Shown piece after piece: positions 20,101 to 28,375 of a stretch of 64,000 bases of DNA (positions are counted from its first letter, which is position 1; each line of letters begins with the position of its first letter). Where the stretch lies: positions 1-64,000 of the forward strand of contig CAWHNE010000010.1 in the NCBI GenBank assembly GCA_963830485.1, in the 5' to 3' direction. This DNA comes from CAIWHR01 sp963830485. GTDB lineage: Bacteria > Pseudomonadota > Gammaproteobacteria > Burkholderiales > Casimicrobiaceae. The notes under the pieces were generated by a model, which was not told the origin of the DNA, made no database searches, and saw nothing but the letters and a program-made list of their open reading frames with translations. Both the position numbers and the translations under genes were made by a program.

Positions 20101-20182
20101 GGGCGGCAACGGCAACACGTACCCGGGGGCCTACGACACGCTCGGACGGTTTCTCTTCATCACCGTCACCGGGAAGTTCTGA
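17159..20182 (+). CDS. TonB-dependent receptor
   Basis: This is an intact 1007-residue outer-membrane receptor. ATG 17159 follows a G-rich site (ctgggggg) and starts a signal peptide ending PLAYAQQ. ERIEVTGSRIPSPT is the likely TonB box. The plug domain includes ILNQLPQV, VDLRGLGAVRTLVLIDGKRV and the end IEVLSGGASSIYGSDAVAGV. The barrel follows and closes with LGRFLFITVTGKF, ending in aromatic Phe as usual. Five cysteine pairs lie in presumed surface loops (for example APVCASVVDGTDPLC, DPCSGATPAATLAQC, NNCVNSAVLC, DCAGLYGPNC). The ligand is unknown. It sits inside the oxygenase/sulfotransferase block, 7 kb upstream of an exbB-exbD-exbD-tonB operon. It is followed by a strong terminator. Confidence 0.95.
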   Translation: MNRMHRKKLSVAVMNAVNAGVVVGLATPLAYAQQTPPPTAAEPQRIERIEVTGSRIPSPTLTSESPVNVINSQEIAYTGLTSTSEILNQLPQVTAGQGAGTSNGATGTATVDLRGLGAVRTLVLIDGKRVPAGAPLQGGWATNINAIPSTLIQRIEVLSGGASSIYGSDAVAGVVNFIMNDHFEGVQLDWNYSGYNHQQNGWMGELVGQKERTNPAQFHVPGDQSFDGNTQSFSVTMGSNFANGKGNATIFFEWRNQDALLQSQRDYSACSLSPAREGQVSTATNPVVKGYVCGGSGTSYPGTFGGPTFGPITIANAAGDVRPYVTSQDQYNFAPANYFQRPDTRYLFNAFLHYDVLPQVRAYAEFDFMNDRTFSQIAPSGSFFQTYTFNNNNPMLSQSFKDAAGIAPGVDQQVYIGRRNIEGGGRQDNFTFNNFRVVLGAKGSFYEDKWDYNAWWQSGRNSMSRQYLNDFSVSRLGKAFNVVTSPTTGAPVCASVVDGTDPLCVPYDVFHIGGVTQAALNYLQTPGMMNGYTAQSVVGVNVSSDLGSAYGWTLPWAKDGIGFAAGIERRVEKLSNSVDAEFATGDLAGQGGATLSINGEFSVVEPYFEFRVPIIQRQPWSYDLTFTGAYRYSSYSTDQTTNSYGLGVDWAPIREAKLRGSYQQAVRAANVVELFLGTGFNLFGGTDPCSGATPAATLAQCARSGVTAAQYGSIPGSPAGQYNFLQGGNPALEPETAKTYTLGGVLQFPNFSATLDYWHYKIENVISAVPAQTSLNNCVNSAVLCDLIFRGPNGNLWQPNSGYVLATNQNLGSFLTDGIDVTLNYNYPIDQWGGLNFNFLGTWVNQYVVENIPGLGTYDCAGLYGPNCNPGGGTAVVPEWKSKAMLVWNTPWNVNAALTWRYVGPVDVTFGNSNPQLNGVFGSSDAKIGAQNYFDLALQWNATKNFTIRGGVNNIFDRDPPAVSSTANVGAGLPLVSDPSSGGNGNTYPGAYDTLGRFLFITVTGKF

Positions 20183-20209
20183 GTCGGCAACAGCGCGTAT
20201 TCACTCTCG

Positions 20210-20238
20210 ACGGCGGGCTTCGGCCCGCCGTTTCTTTT
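20210..20238 (+). terminator. Rho-independent terminator of the TonB-dependent receptor gene
   Basis: This is a perfect hairpin with stem ACGGCGGGC (20210-20218), loop TTCG and return arm GCCCGCCGT (20223-20231), followed directly by TTTCTTTT. It lies 28 bases after the receptor stop codon. The U-tract is on the plus strand only, so it should not stop the opposing minus-strand transcript. Confidence 0.92.
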
Positions 20239-20239
20239 G

Positions 20240-20653
20240 GAGGGTTCCAGCAAGGCCGAAAACGTGCCTCCCCGCGTCCGGAAGTCCTGCGAAAGGTTGC
20301 GGAACGAAGTCGAATGCGGGTCGACGCCTGCCTCACCCAGGGCGGCGAGGAGCGGCGACAGGTGCGGTGCGTAGCGGCTCTTCCGTCCCTGGAACGCCGT
20401 GACGGGCTTCCGGGCTTGCACCGCACTGCCGGATGCGACGGATCGATGTCGACGGCGCGCCGCAGGAGCGGTGCCGCTTCGTCAACGCGGTCGAGCTCGA
20501 GAAGCATGGAACCGCAGACGCCGTTCGGTCTCCGCATGGTCGGGAGCCAGCGCGAGCGCCGCACGGTAATGAGTGAGGGCTTCCTCCCGGCGACCGCGGT
20601 CGCCGCGCCGCATGCCCGAGCGCGATCGCGTCCTGCCACTTCGCCTCGTTCAT
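20240..20653 (-). CDS. Short TPR-like protein or truncated TPR gene, frame broken
   Basis: The start at 20653 gives MNEAKWQDAIALGHAARR, a TPR-like helix, 33 bases after the upstream AspH-type gene in the same direction. In a second frame the TPR pattern continues as CGSMLLELDRVDEAAPLLRR followed by VDIDPSHPAVR, and a third frame reads KSRYAPHLSPLLAALGEAG. Frame changes near 20580 and 20440 would join these into ~135 residues. No catalytic domain follows, because the receptor terminator comes next. It looks like the N-terminal half of a TPR-AspH or TPR-sulfotransferase protein whose remainder is missing. The 3' boundary is uncertain. Confidence 0.5.
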
Positions 20654-20686
20654 GCTCCGACTTACGCGGGGCGCGGGCCGGCGGCC

Positions 20687-21990
20687 CTACGCGGATTCGC
20701 CGGGTGCGGGGGCCCCCGCCGTGAATTCGTTCAGGCCCGCGGCCAGCGCGGTGATCAGCGCGCGCTCCGGCGGAGTGAGCTCAGGATGCCAGACGTCGAA
20801 GATCAGCACGACCCGCAGCTTGTCGCTCAGGTTCCAGGCCTCGTGCTCGATCGTGTCGTCGAAGACGAACGCCTGCCCCGGGACCCATTCGCGCGTCGTG
20901 TTCCCCACTCGGAATCCGCATTGCTCGGGAATGATCAGGGGCACATGCGTAACGAGCCGGGCGTTGGACACGCCCGTGTGCGGCGGAATGCGCGTGCCGG
21001 GCTTCAGGAGCGAGAACATCGCCGACGGCGTGCGGCCAGGCTGGTCGGGCTGCGGCGCGCTCCTCGAGCAGCTCCATCGTGAGCGGGCACCGGTCGGCGT
21101 TCTCCGCGACGAGCTTCCCCATCTTGTAGAGGTGGAACGCGCTCCAGCGCGGAGAGTTGTTGAGCTCGGCGAACTGGTGTTGCGGTACGTCCTGCGGGTA
21201 GGAGATGTAGGGCGTGAAACCTTCCTCGGTCGCGAGGACGTTCAGGAACTCCGTGCGAATCTGGTCGGTCGCGGCCTCGAACGGATCCAGCCACGGAAAC
21301 AGCGCGCGGTCGAAGAATTCGATCGGGGCCAGGCCCGCGTAGTGGAAGATCGTCGAATGCGATTCGTAGCGTCGCTTCCGGCCGACCATGATGTCGACCG
21401 AATCGTGAAACCGTTTGAGGTCCTCTCCCGCGAACGTCTTGCAATGGGTGTCGAGGTACTGGTCGAGGAATGCCGCGCGATCGCGATTGTATTTTTCGAC
21501 ACGCTCGTTCGCCTCGGCGACCGCCGGACGAAGCTCGGGATGCAGGCGGTCGAGCGGCGGCGCCACGGCGGCGACCGCACTGTAGGCGACGGCCGCCTCG
21601 TGCGTCCGGCCTTGTCGCTCGAGCAGGTTGGCCCGAAGAATGAGGCTGACGCAGCTCGCCGGGGTCGCGGGTGAGAGCCTGCCGGATCGCGTTCTCCTCG
21701 GCCGGCTCGTCCTTCAGGTTGCGGCAGGCGATCGCAAGATGGATCCATTGCTGGGGATCCGAGCCGTCGATGTCGACGATTCGCTGGAACGCGACGCGCG
21801 CCGACGACATATCCCCGGCGCGAAACGCGCGCTGGCCCAGGAACGAGAGCGTCCGCACGTGGTTCGGATCGAGCTCGAGGATCCGGGCCCACAGCCTCTG
21901 CGCCTCCGCGTCCCGTCCCGTTTGCGCGGCCTGAAACGCCTGCGCTTCGAGCGCGTTGATCTCGGGGAGTCTGCTCTGAACGTCTTGCAT
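20687..21990 (-). CDS. TPR protein with AspH-like aspartyl/asparaginyl beta-hydroxylase domain (copy 1), frame broken
   Basis: This is a ~434-residue protein. The N-terminal TPR region reads LEAQAFQAAQTGRDAEAQRL, DPNHVRTLSFLGQRAFRAGD and QWIHLAIACRNLKDE. A linker follows with AAFLDQYLDTHCKTF and FHYAGLAPIEFFDRALFPWL. The C-terminal domain is AspH-like: FSLLKPGTRIPPHTGVSNAR (first metal His), VTHVPLIIPEQCGFRVGN, and GQAFVFDDTIEHEAWN (second His), ending GLNEFTAG. Frame changes lie near 21655 and 21045. Known AspH-type enzymes hydroxylate Asp or Asn beta-carbons in polypeptides using 2-oxoglutarate and Fe(II). It is one gene in a three-gene minus-strand run (23201 to 20240). Confidence 0.85.
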
Positions 21991-22015
21991 GGGTTCTTTC
22001 AGGGACTGGTACGTC

Positions 22016-23201
22016 TCAGATCGACCACGCGGGCTTCTCGCCGCTGTAGGCGTCGACCGCTTCGAACATGGCGGTGACGAGGGCGCGCTCCTCCTCCGTG
22101 AGCTCCGGACGCCAGATCTCGAACAGCAGGATCACGCGGGCGCGGTCGCTCCGGTTCCAGGCTTCGTGCTGCATCGTGTCGTCGAACACCCATGCCTTCC
22201 CCTCGATCGGCGTGCGCGTGTCGTTGCCGACGCGAAGGGCGCACTCCGGAGGCACGATCAACGGCAGGTGGCAGATCAGGCGGGTGTTGGTGAGCCCTGT
22301 GTGAGGGGGAATGTGGGCGCCGGGGCGCAAGAGCGAGAAGAGGACTGACGGCGAGCGGTTGCGCACCCAGACCTGCGGAGCCTCGGCGAGGGCGCCCAGC
22401 GTCTTCGGGCAGCGCGCGGCGTTGTCGAGATCGATCGTGCCGTCCTTCCACATGTAGAACGCGCTCCAGCTCGGATTCTCCTCCAGTCCGGCGAGGTCCC
22501 TTTGCGGTCGCCCCGGCACACGCCGGACGTAGGGCACGAACGATGGCGCAGTCTCCGCGAGAACCGACATCAGCTCGGCACGGATGTCCGGCGTCGCCGC
22601 CTCGACCCGATCAAGCCACGGAAACCTTTCGCGGTCGTAGAACTGGATCTGCGGCAATTCGGGGAAGCAGTAGATACTCGGCTGCTGGAAGTAGCGCTGC
22701 TTCTTGCCAAGCAGCAAGTCGAGCGAATGCGTAAACCGCGTGGCCGCGCGGCCGGTTGGCAGGCCGCGGACCGGCGAGCCGGTCCAGGAGAAACGACTCG
22801 AAATCGCCCGCGTACCGTTCGCACATCAACTTGGCCCGCGCGAGCTCGTCGCGCAGCGCGGCGGGCATCTCGGCGGCCGGCGGAGCGACGCGGATCGCGT
22901 GCCGATAGAACGAGACCGCGCTGCGCGCGTCGCCCAGCGCGGCCAGGTGATCGGCCTTGAGGATGAGCGCGCCGAGATTCTGCGGCTCGAGCTCGAGCGC
23001 CTTGTCGAGCGCGGCGTCGACCCCGGCGGCGTCGCTCAGGTCCCGGCACGCGTACGCGAGCCCGATGTAGCTCGCCGCATCGGCGGCGCCGGCACCGACG
23101 ATTCGCTCGAACGATGCGCGGGCCGTGCGGGCATCGCCTCGACGGAGCGCATCGGCCCCGGACTGCGCGAGGGCGTGCGCATCGGCAGGTGGCAAGACCA
23201 T
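22016..23201 (-). CDS. TPR protein with AspH-like aspartyl/asparaginyl beta-hydroxylase domain (copy 2), frame broken once
   Basis: This is a ~395-residue paralogue of the next gene. Start ATG 23201 gives MVLPPADAHALAQSGADALR. TPR-like helices follow (ARASFERIVGAGAADAASYI, AALDKALELEPQNLGALILK). After a frame change near 22760 the AspH-like part reads IYCFPELPQIQFYDRERFPW, SLLRPGAHIPPHTGLTNTRL, ICHLPLIVPPECALRVGN and KAWVFDDTMQHEAWNRSDRA. The paired metal histidines (PHTG and MQHEAW) and the Arg of RVGN are kept. The stop is 25 bases before the start of copy 1, so the two are likely cotranscribed. The tandem copies suggest recent duplication or two substrates. Confidence 0.86.
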
Positions 23202-23336
23202 GGATAGTGGATCGAATAGTTGCAGGAACGCTTGCGCTTCGGCGCCGGTCGCGGGCGCAAGGATAGCACTCGCTGGGAACGGTCCGGAACCCGGTGTAGG
23301 ATTCGCAGCATTTGCAAACGGACGACGGAGCGCGGC

Positions 23337-24002
23337 GTGCTGCTCAAGATCAGAAACCTTCTCGCGCCGGCCGAGATCGCGCGGCTCTCGGCGCTCGCGC
23401 GCGAGATTCGGTTCGTCGACGGGCGCGCGTCGAATCCCGCCAACACGTCGAAGGACAACCTCCAGGCCGACCTGGGCGACCCGCGTTACGTGGAGTCGGT
23501 GCAGATCGTCAGCGGCGCGATCGGGCGCTCGCGCGAGTTCATGGATTTCGCGATGCCCAAGCACATCGCGCCGCCGCTCCTGTGCCGCTACGAGCCCGGA
23601 ATGAAATACGGGGGCCACGCCGACGCGGCGCTGATCCAGCTCGGCAATGCGCGGCTGCGCTCCGACCTCTCGTGCACGGTCTTCGTCACCGACCCGTCGA
23701 CCTACGAAGGCGGTGAGCTGTCGATCGAGATCGGCAACCTGGCCATTCCGATCAAGGGTGCCGCCGGCGAGGCGATCATCTACCCGTCGACGACGCTGCA
23801 CGAGGTCGTTCCGGTACGCTCCGGGCAGCGCCTCGTCTCGATCACGTTCATCGAGAGCTACATCGCCGACGAGCACCAGCGTACGCAGGTCTACGAGCTC
23901 AACGAGATCGCCGCGCTCGAAGGGACGTCGATGAGATGGGAAAGTCGCGTGCGCCTCGACGTCGTGCGGCAGAACCTGATCCGCATGTGGTCGACGACCT
24001 AG
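23337..24002 (+). CDS. PKHD-type 2OG-Fe(II) hydroxylase, PiuC-like
   Basis: This is a 221-residue Fe(II)/2-oxoglutarate hydroxylase of the PiuC/YbiX family, near the usual ~226. GTG 23337 follows GGAG at 23326-23329 and gives MLLKIRNLLAPAEIARLSAL. The iron ligands are H94 and D96 (GGHADAAL) and H155 (TTLHEV); the 2OG-binding Arg is R165 (GQRLVSITF). FVDGRASN near residue 30 is typical. In other bacteria piuC genes sit beside TonB-dependent siderophore receptors and are iron-regulated, which fits the receptor in this block. Its TAG stop shares the palindrome CTAG (23999-24002) with the opposing gene. Confidence 0.93.
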   Translation: MLLKIRNLLAPAEIARLSALAREIRFVDGRASNPANTSKDNLQADLGDPRYVESVQIVSGAIGRSREFMDFAMPKHIAPPLLCRYEPGMKYGGHADAALIQLGNARLRSDLSCTVFVTDPSTYEGGELSIEIGNLAIPIKGAAGEAIIYPSTTLHEVVPVRSGQRLVSITFIESYIADEHQRTQVYELNEIAALEGTSMRWESRVRLDVVRQNLIRMWSTT

Positions 24003-25127
24003 GCCGGGACAGCCTCGAGGTCGAGCAAACCTCGGCGACCGCGGCATTCGCTCGCGCGAGGCGCTCGAGCCACGCGAGACCCTTGCGGATCTCTTCGCGA
24101 TGGTCGCGGCGCGCCTCGCGCAGGATCTGCGCCCGCACTTCCGGTGTATACGCGTATTCGGGCGCCTTCGAATAGCGCGTGAGCACCGGGCTGCGCCCGA
24201 CCTCCGACAGATAACGCGCATCGGCGGGCAGTCCGAAATGGCCGAGGATGCGTTCCATGCTCGCGGGGACACTCGCGAGGAAGGCGTCGAAGTCGAGGCC
24301 GATGACGCGGTCGGGAAACCGCGCGAGCGCTTCGCAGCGGCTCCGCGACTCCGCGAGCCAGCTCATCGCGGCCAGCTCGCCGATCGACATCGCGTGCAGC
24401 GGTCCGAGAGGCTCCGTCAGCCACGACTGCAGGCGCCGGATGCGCTCGGGACCGTGCCCGCGCAGATCGAGCGGCGAATTCTGCCCGGCAAGCAGCGTGG
24501 CCAGATACGGCTCGGCGCCTAGATTCAGGTAGATGGCCCGCGAGCCTTGGTGCCGGTCAAGCAACGCCGCGGCCACTCGGCCGGCGCTGCTCGTCGCCTT
24601 GACGACGACGCTGCGCGTTGCGGCGTAGCCCCGGGACCAGAGCTTCATGAACACGCCGAGGGCGAGATCGAACTGCGCGTCGCTCAGCAGCGCGTCCGGA
24701 CGGCCCAGCGCGTCGTGCGCTTCGGCGAGTGTGCGCAGCGGCAGCGGCTCGCGGAGCGACAGCACCGCTTCGGTCTCGTCGAGCAGCCGGCTCAGCGAGC
24801 GTCGAGCCGACATGGCCCGTGTGGAAGATGAAATGGACGGGGCGCCCGGCGGTCAGCGCCCGCGTTGCCTCGGCGACGCGGGCGAACGGAATCCAGGCTC
24901 CCTGCCGTGGCGGGCCCGAGGATGCGGTCGTCGAGGAAGCTCGCCGCGCGGTAGGCGGCGGCGTCGAACCGGATGACGAGCGCCGCCTCGCGGACGAGGT
25001 CGAGCTTTTGCGGGTAGGCATCGGGCGACGCCGGCAATAGCGTCAGCAGGGCGTCCTGCAGCGAAGGAGAAGGCTCGGTCGCCAAGTCGGGAATTCCTCG
25101 CTGGGCACGTCCGACAAGTCTTGCCAT
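23999..25127 (-). CDS. Sulfotransferase-like P-loop protein, frame broken
   Basis: This is a ~375-residue protein with a P-loop VHFIFHTGHVGSTL followed, after a frame change near 24800, by SRLLDETEAVLSLREPLPLR, the pattern of sulfotransferase-like proteins. The rest reads SRAIYLNLGAEPYLATLLAG, AMSWLAESRSRCEALARFP and ERILGHFGLPADARYLSEVG. The start is uncertain. ATG 25127 is used, but an upstream frame reading ASGKPWQDLSDVPSEEFP looks like the real N-terminus. Further breaks lie near 25095, 24925 and 24040; the last would allow the stop TAG at 23999-24001. It is the third sulfotransferase-type domain of the block. Confidence 0.72.
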
Positions 25128-25245
25128 GGCTTGCCGGACGCGATCAGAATGGGAAGGCGCGCTCGCTCGCGGCGCCGGCGGCGAATAATCCGCGCCCTGT
25201 CGATGTTGGCATCATAAGCGTTCGGTGAACGCAAAGGAGTCCGAC

Positions 25246-25917
25246 ATGAGGACACAAAGGTTTTTCATTCCAGTGCTCGCCGCCGTCGCCGCGGTGGCGT
25301 TCGCTCCCGCGTTCGCGGCAACCAACCCGGCGCAGGCCGACGGACTTTCCGCCGTCAAGTCGCGCACGCTGGACGAGGTCTATCTGCGGCCGGCGGTCGA
25401 CCTCTCGAGTTACCGCAAGGTCATCGTCGAGCCGGCCCGCGTGGAGCTCGTGAAGGGCTACCGCAAGTACATCAACCAGCAGCGGGAACCCTCGCGCTGG
25501 CTCACGCCCGAGGACGAGCGCCAAATGGTCGCCACCGCGGCGGCGCTGATGACCGACGCCGTCACCGCCGCATTCAAGGCGCAGGGTTTCGAGATCGTCA
25601 CGGCCCCCGGCCCGGGCGTGCTGTACGTCGCGCCGAGCACGCTGGACCTGTTCGTCAACGCGCCGGATACGGTCACGCCGACCAGGCAGGGCCAGATCAC
25701 CCACATGGAGGCGGGTGACGCGACGCTCAATCTGGAGATCCGCGACGCGGTCACGGGAAATGTCGTGGGCCGCGTGGTCGACCGGAGCACGGCGCGCCAG
25801 GTCGGGCGCTTCAACGCGGTGACCCTGATCTCCAATCAGTTCTGGTTCGACGCGATGTTCTCGGCGTGGGCGCGCAGCTGCGCGACCGAGCTCGCCATGG
25901 TCCGCGGCGCGCCGTGA
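25246..25917 (+). CDS. DUF3313-type exported protein
   Basis: This is an intact 223-residue protein. ATG 25246 is chosen because AAGGAG (25233-25238) lies 7 bases before it and because it opens a signal peptide MRTQRFFIPVLAAVAAVAFA ending AFAATN. The mature part (SYRKVIVEPARVELVKGYRK, VATAAALMTDAVTAAFKAQG, GDATLNLEIRDAVTGNVVGR) matches the pattern of DUF3313 proteins, which are periplasmic or lipoprotein-like and functionally uncharacterised. It has no lipobox Cys. It stands alone between convergent and divergent neighbours. Confidence 0.82.
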   Translation: MRTQRFFIPVLAAVAAVAFAPAFAATNPAQADGLSAVKSRTLDEVYLRPAVDLSSYRKVIVEPARVELVKGYRKYINQQREPSRWLTPEDERQMVATAAALMTDAVTAAFKAQGFEIVTAPGPGVLYVAPSTLDLFVNAPDTVTPTRQGQITHMEAGDATLNLEIRDAVTGNVVGRVVDRSTARQVGRFNAVTLISNQFWFDAMFSAWARSCATELAMVRGAP

Positions 25918-25995
25918 CCGGCGGGCGCGTCGCGGCCTCCGCTCCGTCGAATGAATCGTGGCGCCGAGTCGGCCACCTGCTCGCCGCTCGCGCCG

Positions 25996-26525
25996 CTACT
26001 TGAGGCGGTTGACCTTGACGAGGATGTTGCGGCCGTCGATCGTCAGGTTGTAGCTGCCGAGGGCGCCGCGCTCGATCCTGACCGACATTTTCGTCCCGCG
26101 CTCCGGGTCGAGCACGGTCGTCGTGTCGCTGTCGAGCTGGCGCCAGACCTGGCCGTTCTCGAGGATGAAGACGGCCTTGCCGCGCGCCGTCTTCGCGAAT
26201 TCGAGCACCGGCGAGCGCAATCTCGTTGAGCTCCTCCGGAGCCGGTTCCGGGGGCGGCTTGCCGAAGTCCTCCGGCTTCGTCACGGGCGTCGGCGGGCGC
26301 GAGAAGCCGAACCATTCGAGGAGGCTCTTCGACGGCGCCTCGGGCGCGGGCGCGGCGCAGCGCGCTCTTCACGCGCGCCATCGCGGCATCGAAGCACTTG
26401 AGGCGCTCGGCGGCGTCGGCGATGTCAGCGCAGCGGGCGACCTCGGCGAGCGCGTCGCGCGAGGCGTCGGCGTGCGCGGGCGGCGCGGCAAGAGCGCGAG
26501 CAGCAGCAGGCAGCAGAATGCGCAT
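25996..26525 (-). CDS. Exported hypothetical protein with a Cys-pair motif, frame broken
   Basis: This is a ~176-residue exported protein that I do not recognise by name. Start 26525 gives MRILLPAAARALAAPPAHAD, a signal peptide. A segment EVARCADIADAAERLKCFDA (two cysteines 14 residues apart) follows; a similar C-x-I-x-RL-x-C-[YF]-D motif occurs at the N-terminus of several periplasmic proteins. The C-terminal part is LEFAKTARGKAVFILENGQV, WRQLDSDTTTVLDPERGTKM and NLTIDGRNILVKVNRLK. Frame changes lie near 26350 and 26220. The gene is co-oriented with the Spy-like gene 47 bases upstream. Confidence 0.65.
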
Positions 26526-26572
26526 CGGTGCGGGATCGCACGCCGGTCGCCCGCGGCGGCCGGCGGGCGACG

Positions 26573-27050
26573 CTACTTGACGAGCGGGATCGCGACCGCG
26601 AGGTCGTAGTCCTGGAACGCGCGGATCTTCGACTCGAGCTGCAGGTATCGCGCCGCCTTCTTCGGCGGCAGCGCCTTGAGCACCGCCTTCTGCATCGTCT
26701 GCCGCGCCTTGAGCTCGGCCTGGTCGGCTTCCATCATCTCCTTGGCGAGCTGCTTCGCGAACGCGTCCGACATCGGCCGGTCGCGCGCGACGATGTCCTC
26801 GACGGCGAGCGCGACCTGCCGGTTCGACGCGTTGAGGTGGCGCTGGTACGTATCGTAGATCGGCCAGAACTTGGCCGCTTCCGTCGGCGTGAGCTCGAGC
26901 GTCGACGCGACGAGCGCGCGCTTGTCGGCCTTCACGGCGTTGCGCAGCGCCTGCATGTCGTTCGCCGGAGCGGCTTGGCCTTGCGCGAAGGCCGACGTGG
27001 CGGCGAAGGCGACGATGAAGATGAAGGCGGCGGCAAGTCGTTGGTCTCAT
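26573..27050 (-). CDS. Spy/CpxP-like periplasmic protein, one frame break in the signal peptide
   Basis: This is a ~158-residue helical periplasmic protein. A signal peptide LAAAFIFIVAFAATSAFAQG is readable in the main frame just upstream of MQALRNAVKADKRALVAS. Joining it to ATG 27050 (MRPTT) needs one base change near 27035. The mature part (LTPTEAAKFWPIYDTYQRHL, ALAVEDIVARDRPMSDAFAK, LKALPPKKAARYLQLESKIR) has the alpha-helical, charge-rich character of Spy-like chaperones, but the family is only an inference. It is divergent from the exbB operon, with 454 bases between them. Confidence 0.68.
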
Positions 27051-27504
27051 CGTGGTATCCCTGAAGATGGTTGCCGGCCGGCGCCCGGCGCGGCGCGGGG
27101 GCGCGGCGCGCTCGTCGCGCGCTGGCCGGTACGTCCTTCTCGCTGACCGCTTGACATCGCGGCCGCAATCTTGGCATAATAGCAGGCTTTTTTGGCCGGC
27201 CGCCGGCCCGGCGCAGCAGGAGGGTTCGCGCCACGCGAGAACGCCTGCAAGCGCGCCGGACGCGAGGTCGGACAGACTCGCGCGGGCGATCCGCGGGCCG
27301 GCGGCAGGGAATCGTCGAACGGTTTTGCATTTTCGCTTGGACGCCATTAGCATCAGCCCCCTGCACCGGGAGAGCCTCGCGCCGCGCAGCACCGCTTCGC
27401 GGCCGGAGAGGCTCTGCCGTTGTCGCTTGCGCCGGCCGAGACGCCGGCCACGTCGCGCCCGGTCGAAATCCATCTGATCGAATCCACCTTTGCCTGGAGA
27501 CTCC
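27051..27504. other. Divergent intergenic region with the exbB operon promoter
   Basis: This is about 450 bases without a gene. It contains the promoter at 27151-27180, then a ~320-base untranslated leader with a T6 run followed by ggccggccgccggcc (27187-27208). Such a long leader before an iron-uptake energiser could carry regulation, but I recognise no riboswitch or Fur box in it. Confidence 0.5.
27151..27180 (+). promoter_or_regulatory. Predicted sigma-70 promoter for exbB-exbD-exbD-tonB
   Basis: A consensus -35 TTGACA (27151-27156) and a -10 CATAAT (27175-27180) are separated by 18 bases and point toward exbB, whose start is 324 bases downstream. No other gene lies between. Confidence 0.7.
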
Positions 27505-28371
27505 ATGTTGAAGACGACCCGTCTGGCCGCGCTGGCCGCGGTCCTGTTCGTGGCCGCGTCCGCCGCGGTCGTCCCGCAAGCTGCGCTCGCGCAGACGCCG
27601 CCTGCGGCCCCGGCCGCCGCCCCCGCGGCGCCGGCCGCCCCGGCCGCGCTCCCGCCGCCGCTCCGGCCGCGAAGCCCGTGGGCGTGAAAGCCACCGAGAT
27701 CGTCGACAACCCCTACGGCCTCGAGGCGCTGTGGAAGGGCGGCGACATGGTGGCCAAGATCACGCTGCTGATCCTCGTCGTCATGTCGATGGGGAGCTGG
27801 TACATCATCATCACCAAGGTGTACGAGCAATACAAGATGCTGCGCCACGGAAAGAACGCCGAGAAGTCGTTCTGGAAGGCGCCGAGCGTGAAGCAAGGGC
27901 GCCGAGGGACTCAAGAAGACGAGCCCGTACCGCTTCATCGCCGAGACCGGCCTCGAGGCGACGGCCCGCCACACGGGTCTCTTCGGCGCCGTCGACATGA
28001 ACGAGTGGATCAGCATGTCGATCCAGCGCGCGATCGACAACGTGCAGAGCCGCACCCAGGACGGCCTTGCGTTCCTGGCGACGGTCGGATCGACCGCCCC
28101 GTTCGTTGGGTTGTTCGGCACGGTCTGGGGCATCTACCACGCGCTGACGGCGATCGGCATCGCGGGACAGGCGTCGATCGACAAGGTCGCGGGACCGGTA
28201 GGCGAAGCGCTCATCATGACTGCGTTCGGCCTCGCCGTCGCGGTGCCGGCGGTGCTGGGCTACAACTGGCTCGTCCGCCGCAACAAGACCGTGATGGAGC
28301 AGGTCCGCGGCTTCGGCTCCGAGCTGCACGCGGTGCTGCTGTCCAGCCCGAAGACCCCCGCGAAGGCGTGA
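27505..28371 (+). CDS. exbB: ExbB/TolQ-family proton channel protein (MotA/TolQ/ExbB), frame broken twice
   Basis: This is the proton-channel subunit of the TonB energising complex, ~288 residues. The start at 27505 follows GGAGA and gives MLKTTRLAALAAVLFVAASA, a signal peptide, then an Ala/Pro-rich linker. The three-helix core includes MVAKITLLILVVMSMGSWYI, TVGSTAPFVGLFGTVWGIYH (the conserved GLFGTVWG) and VGEALIMTAFGLAVAVPAVL. Frame changes lie near 27660 and 27890, between SFWKAPSVK and EGLKKTSPYRFIAETGLEAT. The N-terminal extension with a signal peptide and Ala/Pro linker is typical of some proteobacterial ExbB proteins. It is the first gene of a tight four-gene operon. Confidence 0.9.
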
Positions 28372-28375
28372 CGCC

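Noticed and set aside
27187..27208. T-run with a GC palindrome in the exbB leader, considered as a terminator
   Set aside because: The T-run precedes the stem on the plus strand, and on the minus strand it reads as A residues after the stem, so neither direction gives a proper intrinsic terminator.
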